From NCBI GenBank assembly GCA_006176705.1, contig QRFJ01000782.1, positions 124,001 to 188,000 of the forward strand: a DNA stretch of 64,000 nt. The letters run 5' to 3'. This stretch comes from Cocos nucifera (Eukaryota; Streptophyta; Magnoliopsida; Arecales; Arecaceae). Below are positions 45,682 to 58,140 of this stretch, one piece after another; positions within the stretch are counted from its first letter, which is position 1; each line of letters opens with the position of its first letter. The position numbers and the translations under genes were made by a program. The notes beneath the pieces were generated by a model that saw only the letters and a program-made list of their open reading frames with translations, was not told the DNA's origin and did no database searches.

Positions 45682-46625
45682 TGTTCCATGGTACCGCTTT
45701 GATGCTATGTTGTGGAAAATCCAAGATCTTTAGCATGGATTTGGATAGATCTTTAACATTCTCTAAGGATAGCATACCATAAGTCCACCACCTAGATTTA
45801 TGCTTGGGTGTCTCCCTCCTAGGGCTTGAGGGAGGTGCCCCCTCTCTCTAAGACTGCTTCAGGAACTAGGAAAATAATACTAGAGAGAAGAGAGAAGTGA
45901 GATTAAGGAAGAAAAAAACTATATTCACTGCACCAATGAAAATCTTATTGCAACCTATGTATTTATACATAGCCATTAGGCCCAACCCAAAATTTCCTAG
46001 CTAACCCAATACATGAAAGTACTCATCGAGCTCATGTACAACCATGTCTCCCATGCTCTCATCTTCTGGATCTAAATCCGATCCATACATGAGTTAGCCC
46101 CCTTAAGACCTCTTAATCCAGACCTTAAGACCCCTAAGATAAGTCCCTATCCAAGCTCCAAATAGATCCTTACGTAACTCTGCCCGTGCACTGAGTTGGC
46201 TTAGTCTCAGCACCAAGCCAGCTAACTTGAGACTAATCAGCTCAATTTTAGACTGAGCAGAGCTAATTGCATGTCGTGCCTGTAGTCTTGAATGTGCATC
46301 TTTCTATTTGGCCTGTCCATTGAGACTTAGCTGATGCAGTTTCAGACTGAATTGGCTAACCTGCAGAAATAACCTTCTTTGCAGTCTTCATTCATCGGCT
46401 TTGGTTTCTTACTCTATCTTGTGTCTCAGATCTCCGAAGCACCAATCAAGCTCCTCAAGCTCTTTAACACTTGGACCTCAAGCCCGTGGAGGGCTATACA
46501 CCGCCTCCACCCTAGGATAATTCCAGTCCTAGCCCTAGGATTACACCTATCCTTATCTCCCCAGAGTCAATATCTTGACTCATCCCATGGCCTCTCAAGG
46601 CTGGAGAGCACCACCAATCCTCACA
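45682..46625 (-). repeat. Candidate LTR of a third retroelement family
   Basis: Minus-strand TGTGAGGATTGG at 46625 to GGAACA at 45682, 944 bp with TG and CA ends. A TATAAATA box lies at 45967-45960. A PBS lies beyond its 3' end and a polypurine-like tract (AAGGTGGAGAT) before its 5' end. No second copy is in the window, so the boundaries rest on these signals only. Confidence 0.6.
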
Positions 46626-47452
46626 ATCTCCACCTTGGTGCTCCAAGCTTTGGCAAACCCCTTGGCAATACCCTCCTATATGATTCCACTATCGCTGCGC
46701 ATCCTGACAGCCCCTTGTATAAACATCACCTCCACCAATCATCTTCAGCTATTGTACATCCTTTGAGGCCTTTGGAATGACCGCCTCCACCATTAAAGAT
46801 CTTGGCTTGTTTCTTCACACCATCCTGGAATTGTAGAATCCCTTCTGCTTAGCCACTCCATTAATTTTTCTAAACTTTCTTGGAGAACCTACAGCATCCT
46901 TATGCTAGCACATGCTGTACCACCTGACATGATCTTCTCAAAGCTATGCCTATCCATCTGTACATGCCACTCTACCTAGAACTATGCATCACTGGTGCTG
47001 GTGCTAGGATATTGATCCTCCTGCACTCCTCCACTCTGAACCCATGCCAAATTTTTTCTCCACTTATGAAGCCACCACATGGAGCTCTACCTATACTCAA
47101 AGTCCATCTAAAGCTGTAGAAGCCAATTTTGTACTCGAGTCCCTCGAGGCCAACCATCCAACAATGCACTGCTGGGCTTGCCACTGTGACTCGAGCATCG
47201 TCATTGCCCCTTCGAATCCTCCACACTCCGTGGACTCCTTGAAGCTATCTCAGATACCTTCACAATCCGTGGGCACCACTAAAACCCAAGAGCTAATCCA
47301 ACTCTTTAAACCAGTGACTAAAATCTAGGAAATTCCATCCTAGTCCTTCTCCTCTTCTGCCCCTGCACCAACCATCATTTTAGTTGCATCTAGAGGAACT
47401 ACAACTCAAATCCTGTCCTAGGCTCAGACTCACCTATCTCATCTTGAGGCTC
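46626..47452 (-). other. Probable 3' internal segment of the third family
   Basis: It ends in the polypurine-like AAGGTGGAGATT next to the LTR. I see no protease, RT or integrase motif. The short open frames on both strands (46379-46780, 46972-47226, 47044-47328) have no recognisable domain. Confidence 0.4.
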
Positions 47453-47936
47453 TTGAGACTCCCTGGCTCTTCCTGAGATCTACTCTCGATCTTCTTGAGA
47501 TTCCTTCTGACACTCTCTGTTAAGATACCTTCCTTGGCTACTGCACTGTCGAGCCTCTCTTAGCCCCGTGCCTCTAGGGAAGTACTACTATAGTACTCCA
47601 GTGCTTCCTATCTTATCTCGACACCACATCCTCATAGGTATCTAGATCCTCTCTTGCTGCACATAAACTATCCTCCATCTGAACCGTAACTCTTTTTGGT
47701 ACTCCTGTAGAAGAAACATGATCCAGGATACTCCTAGCTGCTAGATGCCCCTTGCGCTCCCTGAGACCCCCTAGCTCTTCCTAAGACCTACTCTCGATCT
47801 TCTTGAGATGCCCTTAACACTTTTTGTTGAGATACCTCCCTCGACTGCTGCACCACTAAGCCTCTCTTAGCCCCTGTACCTCTAGGGTAGCACTATTATA
47901 GCACTCCAAAACTTCCTGACTCATCTCTGCGTCGCT
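47453..47936. repeat. Imperfect direct repeat, offset 308 bp
   Basis: Copies at about 47453-47628 and 47760-47936 share GGCTCTTCCTGAGATCTACT-like text, CTCGATCTTCTTGAGAT, GAGCCTCTCTTAGCCCC-like text and TATAGTACTCCA-like text in the same order. The second copy is cut by the F2 LTR at 47941. Confidence 0.75.
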
Positions 47937-47940
47937 CTAT

Positions 47941-50736
47941 TATTAGAAAATATATCCTAAAGCCAATCATTTAAGTTATAGATGATTGAGCTAATTATAA
48001 AATAAACTTAAATTTTTAATGAATAAAATAATTATTCTTGCTTTTCATCATTTTTGTGCATCTTCCTGTAATAAACTCTTCTATGATGAAGTCCTTAGGA
48101 CCGTTTAGACTTGACAAAAGAGGATTTATCCTTTAGACCTTAAACTTGTTCATGACCAAATGATAACGTATTGAGTGTAGGTCATTGTATGCCATATATA
48201 TTGGTTGTCCTCTTAACCAAGGAGTATGAAGTACTGGTATAGCATGCAGGTAAAGTGTAGGGATATATTTCACTGAACATGATCCAACTACAGAGCTCTC
48301 TGCTATCAAGAGATTCTCACGAAGGATATAGGTATAAGTGTTTCTTAGATCTAAGATTACCATGGTGACTTACAAGCAACTCACTATACTTAGGTACCGG
48401 ACTATCTGAATTTTTAATTTAGTGATGGAAGGCTATTAGATGTAGTCAAGTACTTATGAAGTTGGTGTGTGTCAAAATGGGATTGACCCCTCCAAGTGTT
48501 CGAGCAGATGGATCACTGTATTTCAATTTAGCAAAACCTCGGTCAGGATGGTCCATTCAATGGACACTAAATTTTGAAATACATTATTGATGATTTTTAG
48601 GATTGGTAGTTAAATCCTAGATCATCCTTTGAGCATTGAGATCAAGGGAATGAATTATACAGTAACCATATGCCATAGGTTCATCGATGTTGCATTGCAA
48701 CTATTTGATCTATCCAGATGTTGGGTACCATTGCTAAATGGTCACATTGATTGGTATAGAAAATTGATTCCTATGCTAATAGCTTAGGATTTGAATCTAT
48801 GGGGTCATACATAATAGAAGTTTCTACCTAATTTGATGGTTGATCAAGAGTTTCAATGGTCTGGGACTTTATGGTCAAGAGTTCCACTGGACTAAGACTC
48901 TATGGTAAGGAGTTTCACTGGACTGGAACCCTATCTTTATGAGTTTCACTAGATTGGGGCTCTAAGTTTGATTTATCTAGAACTCTCTAATCAAGAGTTT
49001 CACTGGTCTAGAACTCTATGATCGTGAGTTTCATTCATTTAGGACACTAGGTTCAAGAGTCCCACTAGTTCGGAACTCTTCAAGAGTTTCATGTAGATGG
49101 GACTCTATTGCCCAGACACCCACCTGATTGGAATACTATGTTTATTGAAGGATTAATTAGTAATTTAATTATTAATTAATATAATTTGACTAAGTGATGA
49201 AGATTCAATCAAGTTTTATTGAATTTGATTCGATTAGATTTGACCCAATCAGGTCATGAGATGACTTAATCACTATGAAAGATTTGACCCTAATTTGATC
49301 AGAGACTGGATCTAATTAACTTCTAATTTGATTAGAATTTTGTTGGATTGGGTTAAGCCTATTTTGGTTGGGTTTGGCCTAATCTAATTAGGTTTAGATA
49401 AATTGGTTTGGTTGAAACTAATTTAGACCAAGTGAAATAAAGTTTGAATTTCAAATATGAACTCCCTATGCCACCTTGATATTTGACACACACCCCATCT
49501 ACATTGTACGTGAGTTTCTCTCACACCCAGATGGCTTGTGTGCCTACTCTCCTTTCTCTCTTTAACCTGGTCTAAGTGTTGGACCGGTTCAAATGAGATT
49601 GAATTTTGAATTCAATTGAGGTTTGTTAGAAGTTGAAACCTCCTAACTCCCTGAACCTTATCCACTCCTTGCACTATATGATTTCTCACATACATTTGTG
49701 TGCATTTTTGAGTGAGGGTGCATAGTAGGAGAGTCCTTCTGCACATCAATATCCTTTAGATGGGTGTTGGAGGTGGATAAGAACCAAAATTGAATTTTGA
49801 ATTCAAGTTTAAATCCCTTATCCCCTCTACACATTTAATCTGCTTATAGCACCCACTCAAAAGTGTTTTTCATGTGGCATGCATGGATTTGTGTGAGGCA
49901 TTTGATAGGGGGCGTAAGAGGTTTCTTAGAGAGAGAATAGCAGAGGGGCGCATCCATTCTGTGTGTGATAAAATTCAAAAGGAGGGAATCATGTGCCATC
50001 ATTCGTCACACCTTATTTTCTTATTTTTCTCTCTTTTGTCACCCATCTAAAAGTATTTTGAGATTGGGTGTATGATAGAGGGAGAGTCCTTCTTTCCATA
50101 AAAATTTGTGTCACAAAAAATTTCATCCAAGAGTGGGCATGAGAGAATTTTTCGGGCATTAGGGTTTTTGGTGTGAGCAAAATCCTAGAGTTGAGACTAA
50201 GGGTTCAAGAGGAGAGATCGAGTGCTGTGAGCATTAGATCGTCACCAAATTTTATACACCACCTCATCAACCTCCATAGATTATTTTCTAACCATCTAGA
50301 GCATCCAAAAGGTTAGAAGAAAGGTCGTCGATCAGATCGATGAAGAACAATCGTTGAAGGCCTCGACGAGGAGTTAGCACTTCGATGGAGCTGATCGGGA
50401 TCAGGAGCTCTGTGTGGACTCACTGTATAGGTTGGATGAGTGTGCAATTATAGTGCAACATCATGTTTTTTCTTCTATGAATTTGGATCATGAAGATCAT
50501 CTACCTATGCACAAGTATTGTGTTCTAAACATAAGTCGATCAGCAAATGTGATTTACTGATCGATCACATTTAAATTTTTAATAATATATTAGTATGTCT
50601 AGATCTTAGTGTAGGATTATTGATTAGATAAATGCATGTCCTAAATTAATACTAGATTAATTTTTCTACTTTCGCTACAATAAAATTCAAATTTTTTTTT
50701 GAAAAGCATGCCCTAAACCCTGCACTATTTCCAACA
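47941..50736 (+). repeat. 5' LTR of element F2
   Basis: It begins TATTAGAAAATATATCC (TG changed to TA) and ends TTTCCAACA just before a PBS. 2796 bp. Large parts align in order with the F LTRs (TGATGAAGTCCTTAGGACC, TCATGACCAAATGATA, GGTTGTCCTCTTAACCAA). It carries a minisatellite at 48846-49114 that the F LTRs lack. Confidence 0.82.
48846..49114 (+). repeat. Minisatellite of about 32 bp inside the F2 LTR
   Basis: About eight degenerate copies of an AGAGTTTCACTGG, then CTGGGACTCTATGGTCA-like unit. Unit lengths vary from about 27 to 52 bp. Confidence 0.8.
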
Positions 50737-50737
50737 A

Positions 50738-50749
50738 TGATATCAGAGC
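50738..50749 (+). other. Primer-binding site of F2
   Basis: TGATATCAGAGC, one mismatch from the initiator tRNA-Met PBS, directly after the LTR end. Confidence 0.8.
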
Positions 50750-51565
50750 AAGGGGTTGCTTCACATGCTTTTATGTTAACTAGAAAATTAAATGCTAGCA
50801 TATATGATATGTTTATATGTTAATTAAAATTATTTTAATTAATAAAAAATAAATATGAATATGTTAGATTAGATCTAATATGTGATTCATGCTTTAATTT
50901 TATTATGGTTTATTTTTTGTTATGAAAATATCAATAGGTTACTATTTATAAAATGAGCTAACCCATTTTTGAAATGAGTCAACTCATTTGGTAAACAAAA
51001 AAAATTAAAAATCTTTCAAAATTTTAAATTTTTTTATGAAATGTCGAATCCTATCCCATCAGCCCAAAACTTAATTAAAAATTAAGTATTGTCCTATAGA
51101 ATCTAGAATTATGAATTAATGATTCTAAGACTTTTGCATAAGCTATGGGTTAACGGGTTAGATGAATTAGATCCATTAATTGGGCTAGATCTAAGATTAG
51201 TTAAAGAATAGATTAATCTAGAGTAATTGATCAAATCTAATTAAATATTAAATTAGATTAGATCGAGGACACTCTAGATTCAACTTCAATAGTTGTAGTT
51301 GGATAAGTCCATGTCTTTAATAAAGACCAAGATGGACTTGATTCATGGCTACATGGTTAAGTCCAAAATTACTAGGTTGATCAGATTAAATCAAATTAAC
51401 CGGTTGGTGTCTAAGGTAAGTTTGGCAATCATGACCAGTGGTTTTTAATTGATAGCTACTCATATTGATTCAATCTTTGACGAGTTAATGGCATATCCCT
51501 TTCACTGATCTCACTTACCTAGCCAATATGGTTGATTATGATTTGATTAGATCATTTAATGATTC
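50750..51565 (+). other. 5' leader of F2, first part
   Basis: Non-coding. It shares GGTTGGTGTCTAAGGTAAGT-like text with the leaders of F, D and A, and aligns with the F leader up to about 55214. It is cut at 51565 by the F LTR. Confidence 0.7.
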
Positions 51566-54032
51566 TGTTGGAAATTATGTCTCAAAAGTCAATCATTAGT
51601 CTATTAACGATTGAGCTACTTTGTATATATAATTGATCTTTGATAAATAAAATACTTTGGCATGTTTTTCATCACAAGTCTTCATCTTCTAATGAACTCT
51701 ATTTTTGTGATGAAGTCCTTAAGACTATTTAGCTTCGATAAATAGATTATCGATTAGTCCTTAAATTTGTTCATGATTAAATGATAGGCTATTAATTAGG
51801 ACAACAGCGTCTATCGAGCATAGATCGCTATATGCCATATAGGTTGGTTGTCATCTTAAATAAGAAGTGTGGAGATATTGGTATGGCATACAAGTTAGAT
51901 GTATGGGTACATTATCATTGAACATGACAAACTCCAGAGCATTCTCCTATCGAGGATGTCTTTAATGGGATATAGGTATAAGTATCCCTTAGACTTGAGA
52001 TCACCTCAGTGACTTACAAGCAACTCACTATGCTTTGGTACTAGATTAGCTAAATTTTTAATTCAATAATGGAAGGCTTCTGGGTATAGTTAAGTACTTA
52101 TGAAGTTGGTGTGTGATCAAGATGAAATTGACCACTCCAAGAGTTGGAGAAGAATGTATCACTGTATTTTAATATAGCAAAACCTTGGCCAGGATAATTG
52201 ATCAGATGGATTTGATATTTTGAAATATAATGTGGACAATCTGATCAAATTTGATAGTTGAACTCTAAGGTGTCCTACGAGCATTTTGGTTAAGGGGATG
52301 AATTATATGAAAACTATATCCACATGGATTCTAAGGACGGTGTTCTACACATTCGACCTATCTGGCCGTCGAGTATCATTGCCAGATGGTCACTTCAATT
52401 GATACAAGAATTTATTTCTGTGCTACCAGCTTAGGTTTGGACCTATGAGGTCACACATATTAGAGCTCATGATCTGATCGGATGGTTGATCAACGATTGA
52501 GAATCGTTCTAGGGTTAAGCGATCAATACGATTAATGTTTAACCTAGTACAAGTATTGCAGGAGGATTGATTAGCAATTTGATTGCTAATTAGCTTAATT
52601 TTATTAAACCAAAGGATTGAGATTAAGTATAATTAAATATAATTTAATTATATTTGGTTTGGAGTTGATTGGATCAAGTCTAATTGACTTATTAGATAAG
52701 TCAAGTGCAAGGAAAAACTAGTCCTAGTCTAACTAGGACTTAGGTCAACCCAATTTTCTAATTTGATTAAAAAATTAAATCTAAATTAAATCTAATTTAA
52801 TTAAATCATTAATTGGGTTAGAACCTAATTTAATTTGGTTGAGTTAGTTTTGGTTTAATTTGATTTAAGAAACCACTTTGACCAAGTCATAGATAGAATC
52901 CTAGTAAGACTAGGATTCCTCCTTGCACCACGTTAGTTTGAATGCCCCTCATGCCTATTTTTTTGGTATTTTTCATGGAAAATCCTTTTCTTCCTGATCT
53001 TCCCATACGCCCCCTCTCTCCCTCTCTTTCTCATAAGGTAATTGGGTAGAAGACCAAGTTAAAGAAGAAGTTTATTTTGATATTGGATTCTATGAGACAT
53101 AATCTTAACAAACCCAAACTCTTCCCAAAAGGTGCTGCCCCCTCTCCCAATTAATTTCTCTCTTATTCCATATGAGAAACCCCTTTTCTTGCTAGTACAT
53201 GCCAAAAATTATGGAGGGGGTGCCTAAGAGTTGGGAGCCCCTTGACTTGCCATGTTTGATCTTTCTTTATCTAGTATTTGACTTAGACAAGGACTCTTCT
53301 TTTCTATATATATTTTGAATAAATTTTAGCTTAAAATTTTCATGGGTTATAGATCTTTGAGAGGGCTTTTAGGTGTATGAAAATCAGGGAGAGAGAACCT
53401 CTAGGCATTGAGATTCAATAGACACAAACCTAGGTGTCTAGGTGAGAGCAAGGAGAAGAAGAAGAGGATCTTCTTCTAGGATTGCTGTGTTTATCTCTTC
53501 CCTTCGTTCTTCCTTGGGTTCTTTGAGAGTGTCTCATATATAAAACCTCTTCTCCTCCTTCTCCTCTTTGGAAGAGTCCAATCTAGAAGAAACGAGGCAT
53601 TTGATCAACCATCGAAGAAAGATCAGCGCAGTACTAGCATACTGTGCTGATTTCCAACATCTGAATTTCTGATCATGATCGTGGGCTCATGTGGATGACT
53701 CCTAAAGGCCGAACGTGTATATGGCTTGCAACTTTATCTTCAAGCTTGGATCAGTGAGTTAGAATATCTAACTCGCTTAGGTAATAGATTTGATCTATTA
53801 TTTTTTTGTACATGCATGAGATATAGTGTAGATCTAGATTGATGTGATCAACCTTTCCTTCTTGTTTATTTTTGATTTTAGATTTAAATACCATGTAATA
53901 ATCATATCATATAGTCTTATATCTAGGGATTATCTGATATTTAAAATTAATTAGATTAATTTTGAGTCTTCCACTGCTGATCTAGAAAATGTTTCAAGAT
54001 CTATCTCTGAAGCCCTAGATCTGCTTCCTTTA
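51566..54032 (+). repeat. 5' LTR of element F
   Basis: About 2467 bp, TGTTGGAAATTATGTC to CTTCCTTTA. A TATA-like CTATATATAT lies at 53305. The 3' end lacks the usual CA, probably by mutation. Confidence 0.88.
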
Positions 54033-54034
54033 AT

Positions 54035-54046
54035 TGGTATCAAAGG
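54035..54046 (+). other. Primer-binding site of F
   Basis: TGGTATCAAAGG, decayed initiator tRNA-Met type. Confidence 0.8.
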
Positions 54047-55951
54047 CAGGTTAATTATTATATGATTATTTATGCATGCTTGGATTATTTTTTAATTAGA
54101 TCTAATTAATAATCTAATATTTAAATCTAAAATTAAAATCTTAGATCATACAAACTGCTTTAAGGTTGTCCTATAGTGCAAAGGTTTACCCCTTACAGTG
54201 CAAAGATTATCTTAGTTCGTATAGATCTAATATTATTCATAAATTTATTAGATATGACCTGATGTTATTTATGATTTATTTAATTTAAAAGAGTTTTAAA
54301 TCTAAAAATAAAATTTTATATTGCACGGACTGATCTTATAAGGTTGTCCTGCTGTAAGGTTTATCCCTTACAGTGAAAAGATTGTCCTAGTATGTGTTGA
54401 TCTAAAACTTTGATCATAAAATTTTAGATTAAATCTAAAAGATTTTATGATCTGATTAAAAATATTTTAATATAATTTTAATCATCATAAATATATTAGA
54501 TTTGATCTAAGTTGACTTATGATTGATTGATGTTGAAATTATTTCAATTACATGAATATGTTTAGATTAGATCTAAAGTTGTTTCATGCTCTTCTTACTT
54601 GCATATTGATTATGAATCAAACATGCAACTTGGTTAGTAGAATCATGTTGTAAAAATATTTTACAAATATGAAAATTATTTTTGAAAAGTCGAACCCCAA
54701 TCCTTAGCCCAAAACTTAATTAAGAATTAAGAAGTTATTTGATTAGGATTTAGGATTATAAATTGAAGATCCTAAGATACGAATCATAACATATTGGGTT
54801 AAATGGGTTAGTGGAGATTTGGTCCATTAATTGGATTAGAACTAGGGTTAGATTAAAGAATGAACTTAATTAGAGAATTGACTAAATCTAATCAATTATT
54901 GTGTTAGATTAGATCAAGAATTCTCTAGATCAATTACAATAGTTGTAGTTGGTCAAGTCCATGTCTTTAACAAGACCCAAGATGGACTTGATTCTTAGCT
55001 ACGCAGTCTAGCATGAACTATTAGGTTGATCTAATTAAAACTAATTAAACCAGTTGGTGTCTAAGATAAATTATATCGATGGTCTTGAATTGGCAGCCCG
55101 CTTACCTGACCATTTTTAATGGTGTCTAAGATAAGTTTTGGCATACTCTCCCACTGATCGAACTTACCTGGCCTCTTGGTGAAATTATATTTTGATCGGA
55201 TCACTTGACTATTCGAGCTAACCCATGTTAGCTAGGTAAATTAGTTTGACTGATTTAGGTGCTCCTAGACTAGCCTTTTAATGGTCTCCCTTAAGCTGAC
55301 TTGGTGAAGCCAGTGGGAGGATCATGACAAGATGGTTAATCTAACCTACTCACTTCTATAAATTAAATTTTCTAAAATTATTAGATCCTTAAAATAAAAT
55401 AGTTACATGATAACTGGATCATAGCCTCCCATTAAAATGGATGATAATGGGTCCATCAGTTGGATAAACATTAGAGGCCCAAAGGCCTGGTGCTTCTCAG
55501 TTGATGAAATTATCATTCATTATATGATCTCTTGGATACATCTTTCTAAATGGTGGTTAGGTGGGCCAACCAAAGTTGAGCCTGATCATTCATTGGTTGA
55601 ATGGGCCAAGTATGGTCATGTTAATGGTTGGATCTAATTGGACCCTTTTCTGAAAAGGCCAAAGCCAACTGATCAGGGGCTGGGGTAAAATTTAATTACT
55701 AAAAATTATTTAAAAAAATAATTGGTTATGAACCTACCTTTAGATGCACATGGGTTGGCCAACCAAAGTTGGGCTCATGTGCAGTCTATGTGGATTTTAG
55801 CACCCACTAAGAAATTTGGATAATTCCTCAAATTGGAGGTAGAGGCTACCAATTCGAATAAAATAGTGGAAGACTCTTTTGATTAAATATCCAAATCTTT
55901 AGATTTAATGAATCAATTACTAATTAGGTTATAGTTTTTCTTTGTACAGAT
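54047..55951 (+). other. 5' leader of element F
   Basis: Non-coding, AT-rich. It contains GCAAAGGTTTACCCCTTACAG-like repeats near 54179 and 54345, and ends at the gag ATG in ACAGATATGGCC. Confidence 0.75.
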
Positions 55952-56860
55952 ATGGCCACTTTCCTATCGCTTCTTTCATTATTGGACAATGATAAGTTGG
56001 TGGGACCCAACTTTGATAGCTGGTACTAAAAGTTAAGGATTGTCCTATAGTATGAATGCATTCTACATGTGATAACGGATGATGCACCTGAGGAGCTAGC
56101 TACAAATGCATGTGGAACTATCAAAGACACTTATCAGAGGTGGCTCAGTGATTGAACCATGATGCATTGCATTATGCTGGCTATGATGAGCGATGAGTTC
56201 AATCATAGATTTGAGATGGCTCAGTCAAAGGATATGCTTCAAGTGTTGGAGGATTCTTTTAGCACACCCGATGATGTTGAGAGGCACAAGACTAGTTATG
56301 CCATCTTCAACGCTAGAATGCGGGATGGAGCCTCTTTCACTGGTCATGTACTATACATAATCGAGCTGATAGAGCGCTTGAGCAAGCTCACCTTTTTCTG
56401 GCATAAATAGCTTGGAAAAGATGCAATACTGAACTTGCTACCCAAGTCTTATCTCCCAACCCATACACATTATAGAATGTCAAAGTCTGAAGTTGACTAC
56501 CATGGGTTATTGGGGTTATTTTAGAACTTTGAAAAGGATCACCAGCTCCACAAGGAATCGGTGAACTTAGTGGAAGGTTCATCTTCTTATTCTCGATCCT
56601 TTGGAAAAGGAAAGAAGAATAAGAAGAAGAAAGCTAAGAAGGTGCATGTTTAGGCTAGGACATCTATGCAGGGCTAGATCAGGAAAATCAAGCTCGATAA
56701 GAGTTAAGTTGAATGCTTCTTTTGCAAGAAATGGGGGTACTAAAAGAGAAACTATCCTCAGTACATTGCCTCCTGGACCCAAACAAGTAGAGAAAGAAGC
56801 AAGCTATTGCTGGGTAAGGTATTTACAAGATAACTCCTTACAATTTCTCTATTTATGATA
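55952..56860 (+). pseudogene. Decayed copia gag (element F)
   Basis: ATG at 55952, chosen by alignment with 62922 in F2 (both MAT then LLDSDK or LLDNDK). The segment 56159-56410 has the UBN2-type region (MLQVLEDSFSTPDDVERHKT). A lysine-rich stretch follows, then a zinc knuckle near 56714 that reads C-F-F-C but has lost both the histidine and the last cysteine. Several in-frame stops. Family role: RNA-packaging shell. Confidence 0.83.
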
Positions 56861-58140
56861 TTACTGACTGGGTATTGGATACCGAAAGCCCTTATCATAT
56901 TTGCAATTCATTATAGGGGTTGCAGGTCAGTAAAAGATTCAAGAAAGATGAAAGATTCCTAAATGTTGGAGATGGAAGACCAGTTTTAGTTCTAGCTTTA
57001 GAAATTTTGAATCTTGTATTTGAATCTTATACCGTTGTTCTTAGTGATTGTCATTTCTATCCTAATTTTTTTTTTAAATATCATTTCTGTAGGCCTTTTG
57101 GCCATGAACAATTATGAAATTTTAATAAAAAAAATAAGTTGGTAATGTCATTATGAATGTTGTTACTGTTTTCTGTGGATAATTGAACAATGGTGTATAT
57201 ATGTTATCACAACCTGTTCATGAAGTTTATTCAACTAGCAAACATCCTAGATTAGATAATGTGAAAGATATCTACTTATGGCACTGTAGGCTAGATCATA
57301 TAAATGAGAACAAGATAAGTAGGTTGGCTCAAGAGGGTATCCTCGAACTTAGTGATTATGAATTACTTCCAACCTGTGAATCCTATCTTCTTGGTAAAAT
57401 GACCAAGTCACCTTTTACTAAAAAAGGTGAGAGAGCCACTGAGCTCTTAGGTCCAGTACATACTGATGTATGTGGACCAATGAGCACAAGTGCTAGAGGT
57501 GGATATGTCTACTTCATCACTTTCATAGATGATCTATCCAGATATGGATATGTCTATCTGATAAAACATAAGTCAGATTCTTTTAAAATGTTTAAACAAT
57601 TTCGAAGTGAAGTAAAAAAATAAATTGGAAAGAGTATTAAAACTCTTCGATCTGACTAAGCAGAAAAATACCTTTCTAATGAGTTTCTCACATATCTAGA
57701 AGAAAATGGAATTCTCTCCTAATGGACTTCTCTAGGAACACCATAGCATAATGGTGTATCTGAAAGGAGGAATCAGACTCTATTAGATATGGTCCAATTC
57801 ATGATGGATTTTGCCAGCTTGTCAATATTCCTCTGGGGATATGCACTCGAATTGGCTTGCTATCTTTTAAATAGGATTCTAAGTAAATCTATAGTTAAAA
57901 CTCCATATGAGATATGGACAAGACGTAAGCCAGCACTTTCACACCTCAGGGTCTGAGAGTGCTCGGCTTATGTCAAATGGTTAATTACAGATAAACTTGG
58001 ACCTAGGTTAGACAAGTATGCATTTATAGGATATCCAAAAGAGACCAAAGGATACTATTTCTACCATGCTGATGAACAAAAGATGTTCGTCAACCTTAGG
58101 GCAACCTTTTTGGAAATAGAGTTTCTTAGTGAAGGAACTA
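56861..58140 (+). pseudogene. Decayed copia protease and integrase (element F)
   Basis: The protease motif reads LDTES near 56876, with the glycine of D-[ST]-G lost. Integrase at 57183-57623 keeps VHTDVCGP and FIDDLSRYGYVYL. The zinc region has CESY in place of CESC, and HLRLGH has become HCRLDH. It ends at a TAA at the same codon as D and the outer element. Downstream, the codon aligned to the catalytic glutamate reads lysine (57667 region). Confidence 0.84.

Noticed and set aside
46379..46780. A 133-codon plus-strand frame as a host gene
   Set aside because: It runs across the candidate LTR edge and polypurine tract of a minus-strand element and has no recognisable domain.
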